Assembly: GCA_038227045.1 (NCBI GenBank)
Contig: JBBRQD010000012.1
Span: 1-64,000, forward strand
Direction of reading: 5' to 3'
Length of the DNA stretch: 64,000 bases
Source: JANXLS01 sp038227045
Lineage (GTDB): Bacteria; Planctomycetota; SZUA-567; H5-PLA8
A program made the translations under genes and the position numbers. Each line of letters begins with the position of its first letter. Position 1 is the stretch's first letter. Below, one piece after another: positions 34,472 to 43,112 of the stretch. Below the pieces are notes generated by a model that was not told the DNA's origin, ran no database searches, and saw only the letters and a program-made list of their open reading frames with translations.

Positions 34472-34500
34472 CCTAAGCGCTGAATGCGCTTAGGTCCTTT
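34472..34500. terminator. Hairpin terminator between convergent genes
   Basis: CCTAAGCGC (34472-34480) pairs with GCGCTTAGG (34486-34494), loop TGAAT, then TCCTTTTG. It lies between the DUF6799 gene and the 3' end of the ABC-F gene. Confidence 0.75.
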
Positions 34501-34502
34501 TG

Positions 34503-36146
34503 TTAACAGGATGAATTCTCTGCCGACGATTGCGAAGATGATGACTGCATTGTCGTCCAATTGCCCTCGACAATGCGCGGCGTTTGTTTTCCTTCAAACA
34601 CGAGAAGACGCGTGGCAACTTTGTCAATAAAAAAGCGATCGTGGCTGACAACAACAACAGCTCCAGGGAAAAACGTCAGGGCACGCTCCATGACTTGCGT
34701 GCTCGTCAGGTCCAGATGATTCGTAGGCTCGTCCAGAATCAACAAGCCCGCACCCGACAACAGACAAAGCGCCAGCGCCACGCGTGCCTTCTGACCGCCG
34801 GATAAATTGCCCAGGCGCTGGCGCATGTCCAGCTCCGAGAATTGGAACATTGTCAGAAACTCTTTCACATCCTTCCGCGGCGCATCTTTCACGATGCCAT
34901 ACGTCCCGCCAATCGCCTTCGACAGCAATTCGTTGGGATCGAGGTCGCGCAGGAGATGGTTGAAGGATACGCCGGAGAAGGCAAAGCCGTTTCCGGTGCT
35001 CAGCCATTGCACGCTCCCGGAGTCCGCCGTTTCATCGCCCGTAATAATCCGCAAAAGCGTGCTCTTGCCGCAGCCATTGGTGCCGACGATGGCAAGCCGG
35101 TCGCCCTTGCTAAGCGTCAACGTCAGATCGCTGAAGAGCTCTTTCCCATCATAAGATTTGGCCAGATTCTTGATTCGAAGCAATTGTCCAGAGACGCGCA
35201 GATTCTGATAGATCCCAGTGATGATGCGTTCCATCGGCGGAGGCTGGACGCTCTTTTTGATGTTCGCCAGCTTTCGGCGCAGCCATTCGGTGGGAGCCTT
35301 CGCCGCCTGCTTTCGATCCTCGATTGATTCCGCTTCATAGACCAGCAATTCTTCTTCGTGCTGATGCTGGTTCTCAATTGTCTTGAGCCGCAATCGCCGT
35401 TCGCGAACGTACTCCGCAAAACTGCCGGAGTATTCGTGCAGGTGGTAATTTTCAAGTTCCACGATGCGCGTGACCACCCGGTCCAGAAAATGGCGGTCGT
35501 GAGACACGACGAGGATCGCGCCTTTGAATTTCTTGATCCATGTCTCCAGCCAATCCATGCCTTCGACATCCAGATAATTTGTCGGTTCATCGAGCAGCAG
35601 CACGTCAGGCTCTTCGAGAAGAATCTTGGCGAGCGCCGCGCGATTGCGCCAGCCTCCAGAAAGCTGATGAAGGGGACGGCAACGGTTGTCTTCCGAGAAG
35701 CCAAGCTTCGAAAGCACCGTGTCAATCCGGTTCTTCCAATTCCAGCCATCCATACGCTCGATGGATTCGAGCACCTCCGCCTGGCGCTGAAGCAGCGCGT
35801 CCAGGTCATCCGTAGTCTGCCCCATCTCCTGCTCGATCCGCTCCAATTCGCCAAGCAGCGACTTGATGTGCGCGAGCACATCCTCCAGAATCTGTTCAAT
35901 GCTGGCCTCTGAATCCAGTTCGGAGAATTGCGAGAAATAGCCGATTTTGACGCCGTGCGAGTGCTCGATCTCTCCTTCGGTCGGTTCCTCCCGCTGGAGA
36001 AGCAGGTTGAGCAGAGTGGTCTTTCCCGAACCGTTTGGGCCGATCAGACCGACACGCTCGCCTTCGGCCATGCGAAAGAATATTTCGCGCAACACGAGCC
36101 GTTGTCCGTAACTTTTGGTCACCCCTTTGATTCGGACTAAACTCAT
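34503..36146 (-). CDS. ABC-F ATPase (ribosome-associated type)
   Basis: 547 residues with two ABC domains and no membrane segments. The first Walker A is GPNGSGKTTLLN and its signature LSGGWRNRAALAKIL; the second is GTNGCGKSTLLRI with LSGGQKARVALALCLL. The linker between them is about 75 residues and charged. ABC-F proteins sit in the ribosomal E site and help translation; resistance and housekeeping (EttA/Uup-like) forms cannot be told apart from this sequence. It is a single gene, ends at a terminator, and starts with MSLVRIKGVTKSYGQRLV. Confidence 0.92.
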   Translation of the reverse strand: MSLVRIKGVTKSYGQRLVLREIFFRMAEGERVGLIGPNGSGKTTLLNLLLQREEPTEGEIEHSHGVKIGYFSQFSELDSEASIEQILEDVLAHIKSLLGELERIEQEMGQTTDDLDALLQRQAEVLESIERMDGWNWKNRIDTVLSKLGFSEDNRCRPLHQLSGGWRNRAALAKILLEEPDVLLLDEPTNYLDVEGMDWLETWIKKFKGAILVVSHDRHFLDRVVTRIVELENYHLHEYSGSFAEYVRERRLRLKTIENQHQHEEELLVYEAESIEDRKQAAKAPTEWLRRKLANIKKSVQPPPMERIITGIYQNLRVSGQLLRIKNLAKSYDGKELFSDLTLTLSKGDRLAIVGTNGCGKSTLLRIITGDETADSGSVQWLSTGNGFAFSGVSFNHLLRDLDPNELLSKAIGGTYGIVKDAPRKDVKEFLTMFQFSELDMRQRLGNLSGGQKARVALALCLLSGAGLLILDEPTNHLDLTSTQVMERALTFFPGAVVVVSHDRFFIDKVATRLLVFEGKQTPRIVEGNWTTMQSSSSQSSAENSSC

Positions 36147-36595
36147 CGAAAGTTCGCGCTCCGAATCAGTTTAAAAAGCAACCCACGCACACATTCCAAA
36201 ATACACTTCACGAATTCAAGCTCGCCTGATAACCTATCTCTTAGCCCAATGCTTAAAATCAATTATGAAGAGCCTAGCACGATTGAATGGCAAATGGAAA
36301 ATGCGAAATGAATTTGTGAGTTCGGTGCGGTAGCTCTAAACGCCGCGCTCGAATCACTAATCTTAAACCTGTAACCTTGGAACATGGACGACCGAGATTA
36401 TTCCGCATTTTCCCGAAAGAGTTCAAACCTTTCGGCAGTCATATTGACACTAACTGTTAGCATCGGTGCGGCAAAGTTTTTGATTCGTGATACTTTGCAG
36501 TTCAATTATCGGACGAATTCAGCCGATAATTTAAATGGATACCGTACTTCGATATAAAAGCGTTCAGCGCGACGCTTGAAAGGAACCGAGCACGC
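36147..36595. other. 449-bp gap; possible 57-residue membrane ORF at 36384-36557
   Basis: Bases 36286-36312 hold an ATGGAAAAT-type repeat. A hairpin lies at 36413-36438 (CCGAAAG...CTTTCGG). An open frame (36384-36557, +) encodes 57 residues with one hydrophobic helix, LSAVILTLTVSIGAAKFLI, but its ribosome site is poor, so I do not list it as a gene. Confidence 0.3.
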
Positions 36596-38467
36596 ATGAA
36601 GCATACTTTCGCAGCCCGGCGGTTTGGTGCCGCAAAATGGGCGTTACTGCTTTCTAGCATAGGGTTTACGTTTGCACTATTCACCTCGACCAGTCCCGGA
36701 GCTTCGGCCACGGCAACCGGTGTGTTGCCGCGCGTGTTGGCGACCAATTGCACGCGTTTGCCAACTGAATTCGTGACCGCTCCCGATTTGGGCGCAGTGG
36801 TCGCCGGCAGCCAATTTACGCGCCAAATCCTGGTTCTCTTCGGATTCCGCCCCCACACATTCAAGTTTGGACAATTTGGCGCTTTCGGGGGAGCGATAAC
36901 AATTTCGGACGCTGGAAAGTTACAGGGCAAATTTACCGACCCGGGCCTGAATATTTTCGAAGTGGTCGTAAGCGACGGCGCGGCGGGCATTCCGCCTCAA
37001 CCCATCAGCCGGTTGTTCTTTCTTAATGCGGTGCCGCAGCAATTCTCCGAAGCCCCGCTGCATTTTGAATCCGGCCTGCCAATTGCCTTTGGCACCACAG
37101 CTCAGACTATTACGTTGCCCACGGCCGTGTCGGGCGATTCGTATTTCTGCTCGATTCAGCCCAACGGCGGTGTTCCGCCTTATACCACGGAACTGCTTGC
37201 GCAGACAGGGGTGCGTTTTCTCCCGCAGGGACTCGCCTACGACACGACGAACTTGTTGTTCTACGGCAAGCCTGCACTTCCGACACCCGTTGGAAGTCCG
37301 GCAAAAATTACAATGCTGTTGTCTGACAGCGCCGGCAGGCAAGTCACGGGCACGTTTTTATTGAACATCATTCAGGGAACGATCACCTCACAAGCCGTGG
37401 CCACCGCCGGAAACATGTCGCTGAATTTCGGCAACAACCATCTCTTCGACACGCTGCAACTGACCCTGATTCTTGACAAATCCGAACTTAATGCGCTGGG
37501 TATTCACACCCCTGCCGATCTCAATGGCCTGCCGATTCAGATGAACTTTGGCGGTTTCAAGCTCCCTCCGGACAAGCAACCGAATAGCAATACGAAAATC
37601 ATCACCACATTTAACGCGGCCGGCGAGATCAGTGTGCCACCCAGACACCTGGTGCTGGGCGATGTCGTTGGCTCGGGCGTAAAGGACGTCGTTTACACGA
37701 TTAAACTCGATCCGAAGACTGGCATTCTAACCGCCAAATTCAAAAACATCAGCATGATCAACACGATCGGCGCGAAGTTTCTCAGCTTCGAAGGGCAGGA
37801 CCAGGCGTTCAATCGCGGTCCGGTTATTCCTATCAACATCAAAATCGGGCTGAAGCCGAACTCCGACTTGGCTGGATCCTCCAATGACGTGCTGGATAAG
37901 ACTGACGTCATAAAATTCGTCTACAAACGGCAAGGCTCGATCGGCCACGGCACCGCGCGGCTTAACGACAATCTTGCGCCCGCCGGAATTTTTCTGATTA
38001 ACAAAGTCTCCGGGACCGAGCGGCAGGTGTTGGTCGACGCCAACAACAACATCCGGGCCGACCGTATCTTCCTGCAGATGAAAGGCTTGATGCGCCAGCC
38101 CGGTGCGCAGCCTGTCGTCCCGAAGCCCACCGATTCGGTCAGCATCTTTATCAACCGCCTCTGTCTGGGCACATTCCCGGTGAGCAGTTTCGCGGCAATG
38201 GGCGACAAGTTGATTTTCGCGAGCGACGATCCGACAAAGGGCCTCAAGGATTTGGTCATCGACAATAAAAAAGGCACGGTGCTGATCACCACAAACGGAC
38301 TCGATCCCGCCAACCAGCTCTTCGGTGTCGATGTCTTGAACGCAGGCGACCCGCAGACGATCCCCATCACGTTGACGATCTCCGGCCCGGACATCCACAA
38401 TCCGACGTTCGACGGACAGTCCACGGTGACGTTGTTCCGCAAGGGCGCGATTATCATGAACAAATAG
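36596..38467 (+). CDS. Large exported protein, Ig-like N-terminal part, unknown
   Basis: 623 residues with an N-terminal signal (WALLLSSIGFTFALFTSTSP). The first half alternates short beta motifs typical of putative Ig or cadherin-like domains (AGIPPQPISRLFFLNAVPQQ, SPAKITMLLSDSAGRQVTGT). The second half has NLNF-type beta strands and DKSELNALGIHTPADLNGLP. No catalytic motif is seen. AAAGGAACC precedes the ATG. It ends at a strong terminator, so it is a single transcription unit. Probably cell-surface. Confidence 0.65.
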   Translation: MKHTFAARRFGAAKWALLLSSIGFTFALFTSTSPGASATATGVLPRVLATNCTRLPTEFVTAPDLGAVVAGSQFTRQILVLFGFRPHTFKFGQFGAFGGAITISDAGKLQGKFTDPGLNIFEVVVSDGAAGIPPQPISRLFFLNAVPQQFSEAPLHFESGLPIAFGTTAQTITLPTAVSGDSYFCSIQPNGGVPPYTTELLAQTGVRFLPQGLAYDTTNLLFYGKPALPTPVGSPAKITMLLSDSAGRQVTGTFLLNIIQGTITSQAVATAGNMSLNFGNNHLFDTLQLTLILDKSELNALGIHTPADLNGLPIQMNFGGFKLPPDKQPNSNTKIITTFNAAGEISVPPRHLVLGDVVGSGVKDVVYTIKLDPKTGILTAKFKNISMINTIGAKFLSFEGQDQAFNRGPVIPINIKIGLKPNSDLAGSSNDVLDKTDVIKFVYKRQGSIGHGTARLNDNLAPAGIFLINKVSGTERQVLVDANNNIRADRIFLQMKGLMRQPGAQPVVPKPTDSVSIFINRLCLGTFPVSSFAAMGDKLIFASDDPTKGLKDLVIDNKKGTVLITTNGLDPANQLFGVDVLNAGDPQTIPITLTISGPDIHNPTFDGQSTVTLFRKGAIIMNK

Positions 38468-38500
38468 TGCGACGAATCGAAAATCCATCGTCTGTGACGA

Positions 38501-38532
38501 AAAACCGGAGCCGATGCGCTCCGGTTTTTTTT
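38501..38532 (+). terminator. Rho-independent terminator
   Basis: AAAACCGGAG (38501-38510) pairs with CTCCGGTTTT (38519-38528), followed by a run of T. Confidence 0.85.
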
Positions 38533-38666
38533 CGAATTGGGATGGTTCAGTTTGAAATCTTATGCCTGTTTCCATTCGTTCAAAGCACGGGCGATTTCTA
38601 CCGCACTTCCGTTCATTGCGTTGTAGTCATTCGAACCAACACAACCCTTTTATAGAGGTATGTCAG

Positions 38667-40238
38667 ATGACTAAATTGGCTCGTTCCGTACTGTTCATCG
38701 CTGCCGTTCTCGCCGCGCCGCTGCTGCGCGCGGATGTCAAATTGCCCGCCATCATTGGCGATAACATGGCGCTTCAACAGGGTATTCCGGTGCCCATCTG
38801 GGGCTGGGCGGATCCCGGCGAAGAAGTTTCCGTTACGTTCGATGGCCAGACCAAAACGGCCAAGGCCGGCGACGATAAAAAATGGATGGTGAAACTCGAC
38901 GCTCTGAAAGCCGGCAAGCAGGGCGAAATGACGATCAAAGGCAAGAACACCCTGACGCTCAAGAACGTCATCGTCGGCGAGGTCTGGGTCAACTCCGGAC
39001 AATCCAACATGGAATTCGGCATGGGCGGCACGCTGAATGCCAAGGAAGAAATTGCCAATGCCAAATATCCCAACATACGCCTGTTCACGGTCACGAAGTC
39101 GGTCAAGGAAGAACCGCAAAGCGATTGCGTTGGAAAGTGGGAGGAATGTTCGCCTGCCACTGCTGGCGGATTTTCGGCGGTCGGCTTTTTCTTCGGGCGC
39201 AAACTTCACCAGAGTCTTGAAGTTCCCGTCGGCTTGATTCATACTTCGTGGGGCGGCACGCCGGCCGAAGCCTGGACGACGACGGCGACGATGAAGGCTG
39301 ACGACGATTTGAAGCCGATCGTGGATCGCTTTGAAGCCAGTAAAGCCAATTTCTCGCAGGCCGCGTACGATAAAAAGATGGAGGAATTCAAAGCGGCGAC
39401 GGCCAAGTGGAAGGAAGAATCCGCGGAGTCCAAAGCGAAAGGCGAGCCGACACTGCCCGCGCCCAAACCGCCCAAACCGCCCGCGCAGCTCTATGGCCCG
39501 AATTCGCCATCCACATTGTACAACGGCATGATCGCGCCGATCATCCCCTTTGCCATCGCCGGCGCGACGTGGTATCAGGGCGAATCGAACGCCGGCCGTG
39601 CGTTCCAATACCGCAAGCTCCTTCCCGCAATGATCACCGACTGGCGCAAAGCGTGGGGCCAGGGTGATTTTCCGTTCATGATCGTTTCACTCGCCAATTT
39701 TATGGCGCGCAAACCCGAACCCGCGGACGCCACTTGGGCGGAACTACGCGAAGCCCAGATGCTGACCGCGATCAACACGCCAAAGACCGGCATCGGCATG
39801 GCGATCGACATCGGCGACGCCAAGGATATTCATCCGAAGAACAAGCAGGACGTGGGCTTGCGCATCGCGCTTCAGGCATTGAAGATCGCCTACAACAAGG
39901 ACATCCCGTTCTCCGGCCCGGTGTACGATTCCATGACCGTGGATGGCGCGAATGCGAAGGTTAAATTCAAATACGTCTTCGGCGGACTCGAAGCCAAGGA
40001 CGGCGAACTAAAGGGTTTCGCGATTGCCGGCGAGGACAAGAAATATTACTGGGCGACGGCGAAAATTGACGGCGACACAGTCGTGCTCAGCAGCGACAAA
40101 GTCGCTACGCCGGTGGCGGTGCGCTACGCTTGGGCGGATAATCCCGAGTGCAATCTGTACAACAAAGCCAATCTGCCGGCGGTGCCGTTCCGCACGGACA
40201 AATGGCCGGGAATTACTGAAAACGAAAAAGCTCGGTAG
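38667..40238 (+). CDS. Sialate O-acetylesterase (SASA family, SGNH fold)
   Basis: Removes O-acetyl groups from sugars outside the cytoplasm. 523 residues with a signal peptide (LARSVLFIAAVLAAPLLRA). An N-terminal beta domain is followed by the catalytic GQSNM block (VNSGQSNMEFGMGG), the middle GATWYQGESNAGRAFQYRKL, and the C-terminal Asp-x-His pair in IGDAKDIHPKNKQDVGLRIA. The ATG at 38667 is the first one giving a signal peptide; a longer frame upstream crosses the terminator of the previous gene. A terminator follows. Confidence 0.92.
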   Translation: MTKLARSVLFIAAVLAAPLLRADVKLPAIIGDNMALQQGIPVPIWGWADPGEEVSVTFDGQTKTAKAGDDKKWMVKLDALKAGKQGEMTIKGKNTLTLKNVIVGEVWVNSGQSNMEFGMGGTLNAKEEIANAKYPNIRLFTVTKSVKEEPQSDCVGKWEECSPATAGGFSAVGFFFGRKLHQSLEVPVGLIHTSWGGTPAEAWTTTATMKADDDLKPIVDRFEASKANFSQAAYDKKMEEFKAATAKWKEESAESKAKGEPTLPAPKPPKPPAQLYGPNSPSTLYNGMIAPIIPFAIAGATWYQGESNAGRAFQYRKLLPAMITDWRKAWGQGDFPFMIVSLANFMARKPEPADATWAELREAQMLTAINTPKTGIGMAIDIGDAKDIHPKNKQDVGLRIALQALKIAYNKDIPFSGPVYDSMTVDGANAKVKFKYVFGGLEAKDGELKGFAIAGEDKKYYWATAKIDGDTVVLSSDKVATPVAVRYAWADNPECNLYNKANLPAVPFRTDKWPGITENEKAR

Positions 40239-40271
40239 TATGGGTGGCAATTTCGGCTAGCATCTGTCACT

Positions 40272-40320
40272 AAGCGCTTCAGGGGCTGCACTTTTTCAGG
40301 CCCTGAAGCGCTTATTTTTT
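40272..40320 (+). terminator. Rho-independent terminator
   Basis: AAGCGCTTCAGGG (40272-40284) pairs with CCCTGAAGCGCTT (40301-40313), followed by ATTTTTTT. Confidence 0.85.
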
Positions 40321-40353
40321 TGACGGCCGCATTCACGCCTATCAGGAGCACCC

Positions 40354-40530
40354 ATGAGAGACAGACTCAGCCCCCCAAAATTTGTGACCTGGATCATTTG
40401 CCTGGTACTATACTTGATCGCCTTGCTGTCGCATTTTGGAGTCATTCATCCCAGCGGCGATATCGCAACGTGGTCGTGGATTATTGGCTTTGGCCTATTG
40501 CTTCTCGCCTGCCACCTTCGCGGGTTGTAG
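40354..40530 (+). CDS. Small two-helix membrane protein (58 residues)
   Basis: A short gene. AGGAGCACCC lies before the ATG, and the peptide starts MRDRLSPPKFVTW, then has two hydrophobic helices (IICLVLYLIALLSHFGVI and WIIGFGLLLLACHL), ending HLRGL. I recall similarly short proteins starting MRDRLSPPxFVTW in other bacteria, of unknown function. The 3' end overlaps the last 36 bases of the opposite-strand ABC ATPase gene. It has a terminator right before it, so its promoter must lie between 40320 and 40340, or there is read-through. Confidence 0.65.
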   Translation: MRDRLSPPKFVTWIICLVLYLIALLSHFGVIHPSGDIATWSWIIGFGLLLLACHLRGL

Positions 40531-42048
40531 GACTGCTCCCACCATCGCGCGGCCGACCGCGTCGCGCGTCACGCCGCGCGGACCCACTTCGCTCAGTTTT
40601 CCCTTGTACAGCGCGAGCACGCGGTCGGAAAGCGCAAGCACTTCGTCCAGATCCGAGGAAATCAGCAGCACGCCCGCACCGCGTTCCCGTGCGGCGGCCA
40701 GCAGCCTGTTTTGAATGTCCGCCGCCGCGCCCACATCCAGACCGCGCGTCGGGTTGCACGCCAGGATCAGTGTGGGTTTTCGGCTCAGTTCGCGCGCTGC
40801 AATCGCCTTTTGCTGATTGCCTCCACTGAGTGCGCCCGCCGCAAGTTCGGGTTCCGGCGGCACCGCGCCGTATTCTTCAAGCAATGCTCGCGCGTGAGAA
40901 TTCATCGCCGCGAAATTCAGCAGTGGAATTGCGGCGAGCGTGCGCTCCTGCGGATTTCGCAACCCTAGATTCTCCGCCAGCGTCATCTCCAGCACCAATC
41001 CGTCACGGTGCCGGTCGGACGGAATCGATGCAATTCCGGCGTCGCTGCGCTGGCGAATCGACAGCGGCCGCAAGTCCAGCAAACCGAGTCGCAACGCGTC
41101 GATTTCAAGCGGCAACTCCAGCGTGCCCGCAATCGCGCCGGCCAATTCGTTCTGCCCGTTGCCCTCGACTCCCGCGACTCCTACGATTTCGCCGGCGTGA
41201 ATGAGTAATTCAACGACATCCAATGTGCCCGTAATTTTCGCGCCGCGCATTTCCAGGGAGATGGAAGCGCCCGCGTTTTGAGGGCGGTTGGGTAGCCGCC
41301 CAGCTTTTGCAAAATCGATCAATTTTGGCGGATCCTGCCCGATCATCGCGCGGGCCAATTCGGTGGGTCCGATGTCGCCGATCGGTCCCGCGTGCACGGT
41401 CGCGCCTTTGCGCAGCACGGTCACGTCGCCCGCCAGCGCGAAGACTTCGTCGAGCTTGTGCGTCACGATCACGATCGTGCGCCCGTCGTCGCGCAGCGCG
41501 CGCAGCGTCGCGAAAAGGCGCTCGATTTCAGCGGGCGCGAGCACCGCGGTTGGCTCGTCGAGCAGCAAAATCTTCGCGCCGCGCGCGAGCGCTTTGAGTA
41601 TCTCCACGCGCTGCCGCATGCCTACTGGCAGATCGGCGACGCGCGCGCGCGGATCGACGTTCAAGCCCGTGCGTTCCCCCAATTCCGCCACGCGCACTTC
41701 GGCGCTTTTCGCGTCGAAGCGCAGGCCCAGCGCGCTGCGGCGCATACCCAGCGCGACGTTCTCCGCCACGGTCAACGCCTCGGCAAGCAGGAAATGCTGA
41801 TGGACCATTCCCACTCCCGCCGCGGCGGCTTCGAGCGACGTGGCGAATTTAACTGCGCGGCCGTCAATTTCAATTACGCCAGCGTCCGCCTGAAGTGCGC
41901 CGGAGACAATGTTATTCAGCGTGGATTTTCCCGCGCCATTTTCGCCGAGCAACGCGTGAATCGAACCGCCGCGCACAAACAGGTTCGCACCCGCGAGAGC
42001 GCGGTTCGAGCCAAAACTTTTTTCAATGCCGGTGCAGCGAAGCGACAT
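40495..42048 (-). CDS. Orphan simple-sugar/nucleoside ABC ATPase (two ABC domains)
   Basis: 517 residues, of the RbsA/YufO-like CUT2/BMP type. The first domain has GENGAGKSTLNN and the second has the usual degenerate loop GVEGNGQNELAG with LSGGNQQKAIAARELSRKP and later CNPTRGLDVG. Proteins of this kind energise uptake of ribose, purine nucleosides or similar with two permeases and a binding protein. None of these genes adjoins it; the neighbour at 42106 is divergent. A palindrome-like stretch lies near 41281-41302 inside the coding region, between the two domains. Confidence 0.9.
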   Translation of the reverse strand: MSLRCTGIEKSFGSNRALAGANLFVRGGSIHALLGENGAGKSTLNNIVSGALQADAGVIEIDGRAVKFATSLEAAAAGVGMVHQHFLLAEALTVAENVALGMRRSALGLRFDAKSAEVRVAELGERTGLNVDPRARVADLPVGMRQRVEILKALARGAKILLLDEPTAVLAPAEIERLFATLRALRDDGRTIVIVTHKLDEVFALAGDVTVLRKGATVHAGPIGDIGPTELARAMIGQDPPKLIDFAKAGRLPNRPQNAGASISLEMRGAKITGTLDVVELLIHAGEIVGVAGVEGNGQNELAGAIAGTLELPLEIDALRLGLLDLRPLSIRQRSDAGIASIPSDRHRDGLVLEMTLAENLGLRNPQERTLAAIPLLNFAAMNSHARALLEEYGAVPPEPELAAGALSGGNQQKAIAARELSRKPTLILACNPTRGLDVGAAADIQNRLLAAARERGAGVLLISSDLDEVLALSDRVLALYKGKLSEVGPRGVTRDAVGRAMVGAVLQPAKVAGEKQ

Positions 42049-42105
42049 GGCGTAAGTGGGATCCTGAGTGTATGTGTTAGTTGGCCATCAAACTGGAGCA
42101 CCGCA

Positions 42106-43023
42106 ATGCGAGATGCGATTTCCCGATTCTTCTTTTTTATGATAACCGCCTGCGCGGTATTCGCGCAAGACGCCGATCCACCAAATGCCAACGCGCAGAT
42201 TCGCGGCTCGTTCAAAAATTCCGAGATCGTCATTACGACGACCACGCGCCTCGCCGGCGCAATTCATTCGCTGACGTGGAATGGCAAGGAGTTCATCAAC
42301 AGCGTGGATCACGGGCGGCAACTGCAATCGGCTACGAATCTCGACTGCGGCACGCCGATCACAGGGGAGACATACAACCCGACGGAAGCCGGTTCGCGCG
42401 ACGATGGCGCGGGGCCGCTGTCGTCGAGCAAACTGCGCAGCATCTCGGCACAGGGTGCCGAATTGAAAACGACGATCCAAATGGCCTTCTGGCTGAAGCC
42501 CGGCGAAAAGTCGGGTGGCCAACCCGCAAAAAATACAACCGTGCTCTCCGATCATCTCGTAACGAAACGCGTCCAAATCGGCCACAAGGATATGCCGAAC
42601 GTCATCGAGTACGACACGACATTCACGATTCCAAAAGAACACCACACGCAATGCGTGATCGAAGCCCTCACCGGCTACATGCCGCCCGAATTCAAGAAAT
42701 TCTATAAGCGCGATCCGGCAACAGGCGAATGGTCACTTGTCGACGATGGTCCCGGCGAGCAGCCATGGCCGCTCGTGTTTGCGACCGAAAACGGCAGCCA
42801 CGCCATGGGCATTTTCGCGCCCGAGAAGCAGCCGCGCGGCCCCGAAAAAGCGGGCTATGGACGTTTCCGTTTCGTGAACGAGAAAGTCGTGAAATGGAAT
42901 TGCGTCTATCGAATTCGAGACAAAGAGGGCATCACGCCTGGCGACTACGCCTACCACTTGTTCGTCATCGTCGGTACGCTCGACGATGTGAAATCAAGCA
43001 TGAACGAGTTGTCAAAAGAGTAG
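42106..43023 (+). CDS. Exported protein of unknown function
   Basis: 305 residues. A signal peptide (RFFFFMITACAVFA) is followed by a beta-rich protein with no catalytic motif that I can name. It carries LAGAIHSLTWNGKEFINS, then DHGRQLQSATNLDCGTP, then CVIEALTGYMPPEFKKF. The layout resembles secreted sugar-binding or mutarotase-like barrels, but that is only a guess. Start chosen at the ATG after TGGAGCACCGC. It is transcribed away from the ABC ATPase, 57 bases between the starts, and its 3' end faces the secretion cluster. Confidence 0.6.
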   Translation: MRDAISRFFFFMITACAVFAQDADPPNANAQIRGSFKNSEIVITTTTRLAGAIHSLTWNGKEFINSVDHGRQLQSATNLDCGTPITGETYNPTEAGSRDDGAGPLSSSKLRSISAQGAELKTTIQMAFWLKPGEKSGGQPAKNTTVLSDHLVTKRVQIGHKDMPNVIEYDTTFTIPKEHHTQCVIEALTGYMPPEFKKFYKRDPATGEWSLVDDGPGEQPWPLVFATENGSHAMGIFAPEKQPRGPEKAGYGRFRFVNEKVVKWNCVYRIRDKEGITPGDYAYHLFVIVGTLDDVKSSMNELSKE

Positions 43024-43065
43024 TGCCGTAATTCCCAAAAGCGCGTCTTCTCCCTTTTAAAAATT

Positions 43066-43099
43066 TCCGCGAGGATTCGCGTAGATTCGCGCGATTCGA
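43066..43099. repeat. CGCGGAT-type dispersed repeat (diverged)
   Basis: TTTCCGCGAGGATTCGCGTA then GATTCGCGCGATTCG. Related to 5477, 9124, 16701, 18109 and 29335. Confidence 0.5.
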
Positions 43100-43112
43100 T
43101 GTTGAAAGCAGT

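Noticed and set aside
34503..36146. Antibiotic resistance by the ABC-F protein
   Set aside because: Housekeeping ABC-F proteins have the same motifs; nothing here shows a resistance type.
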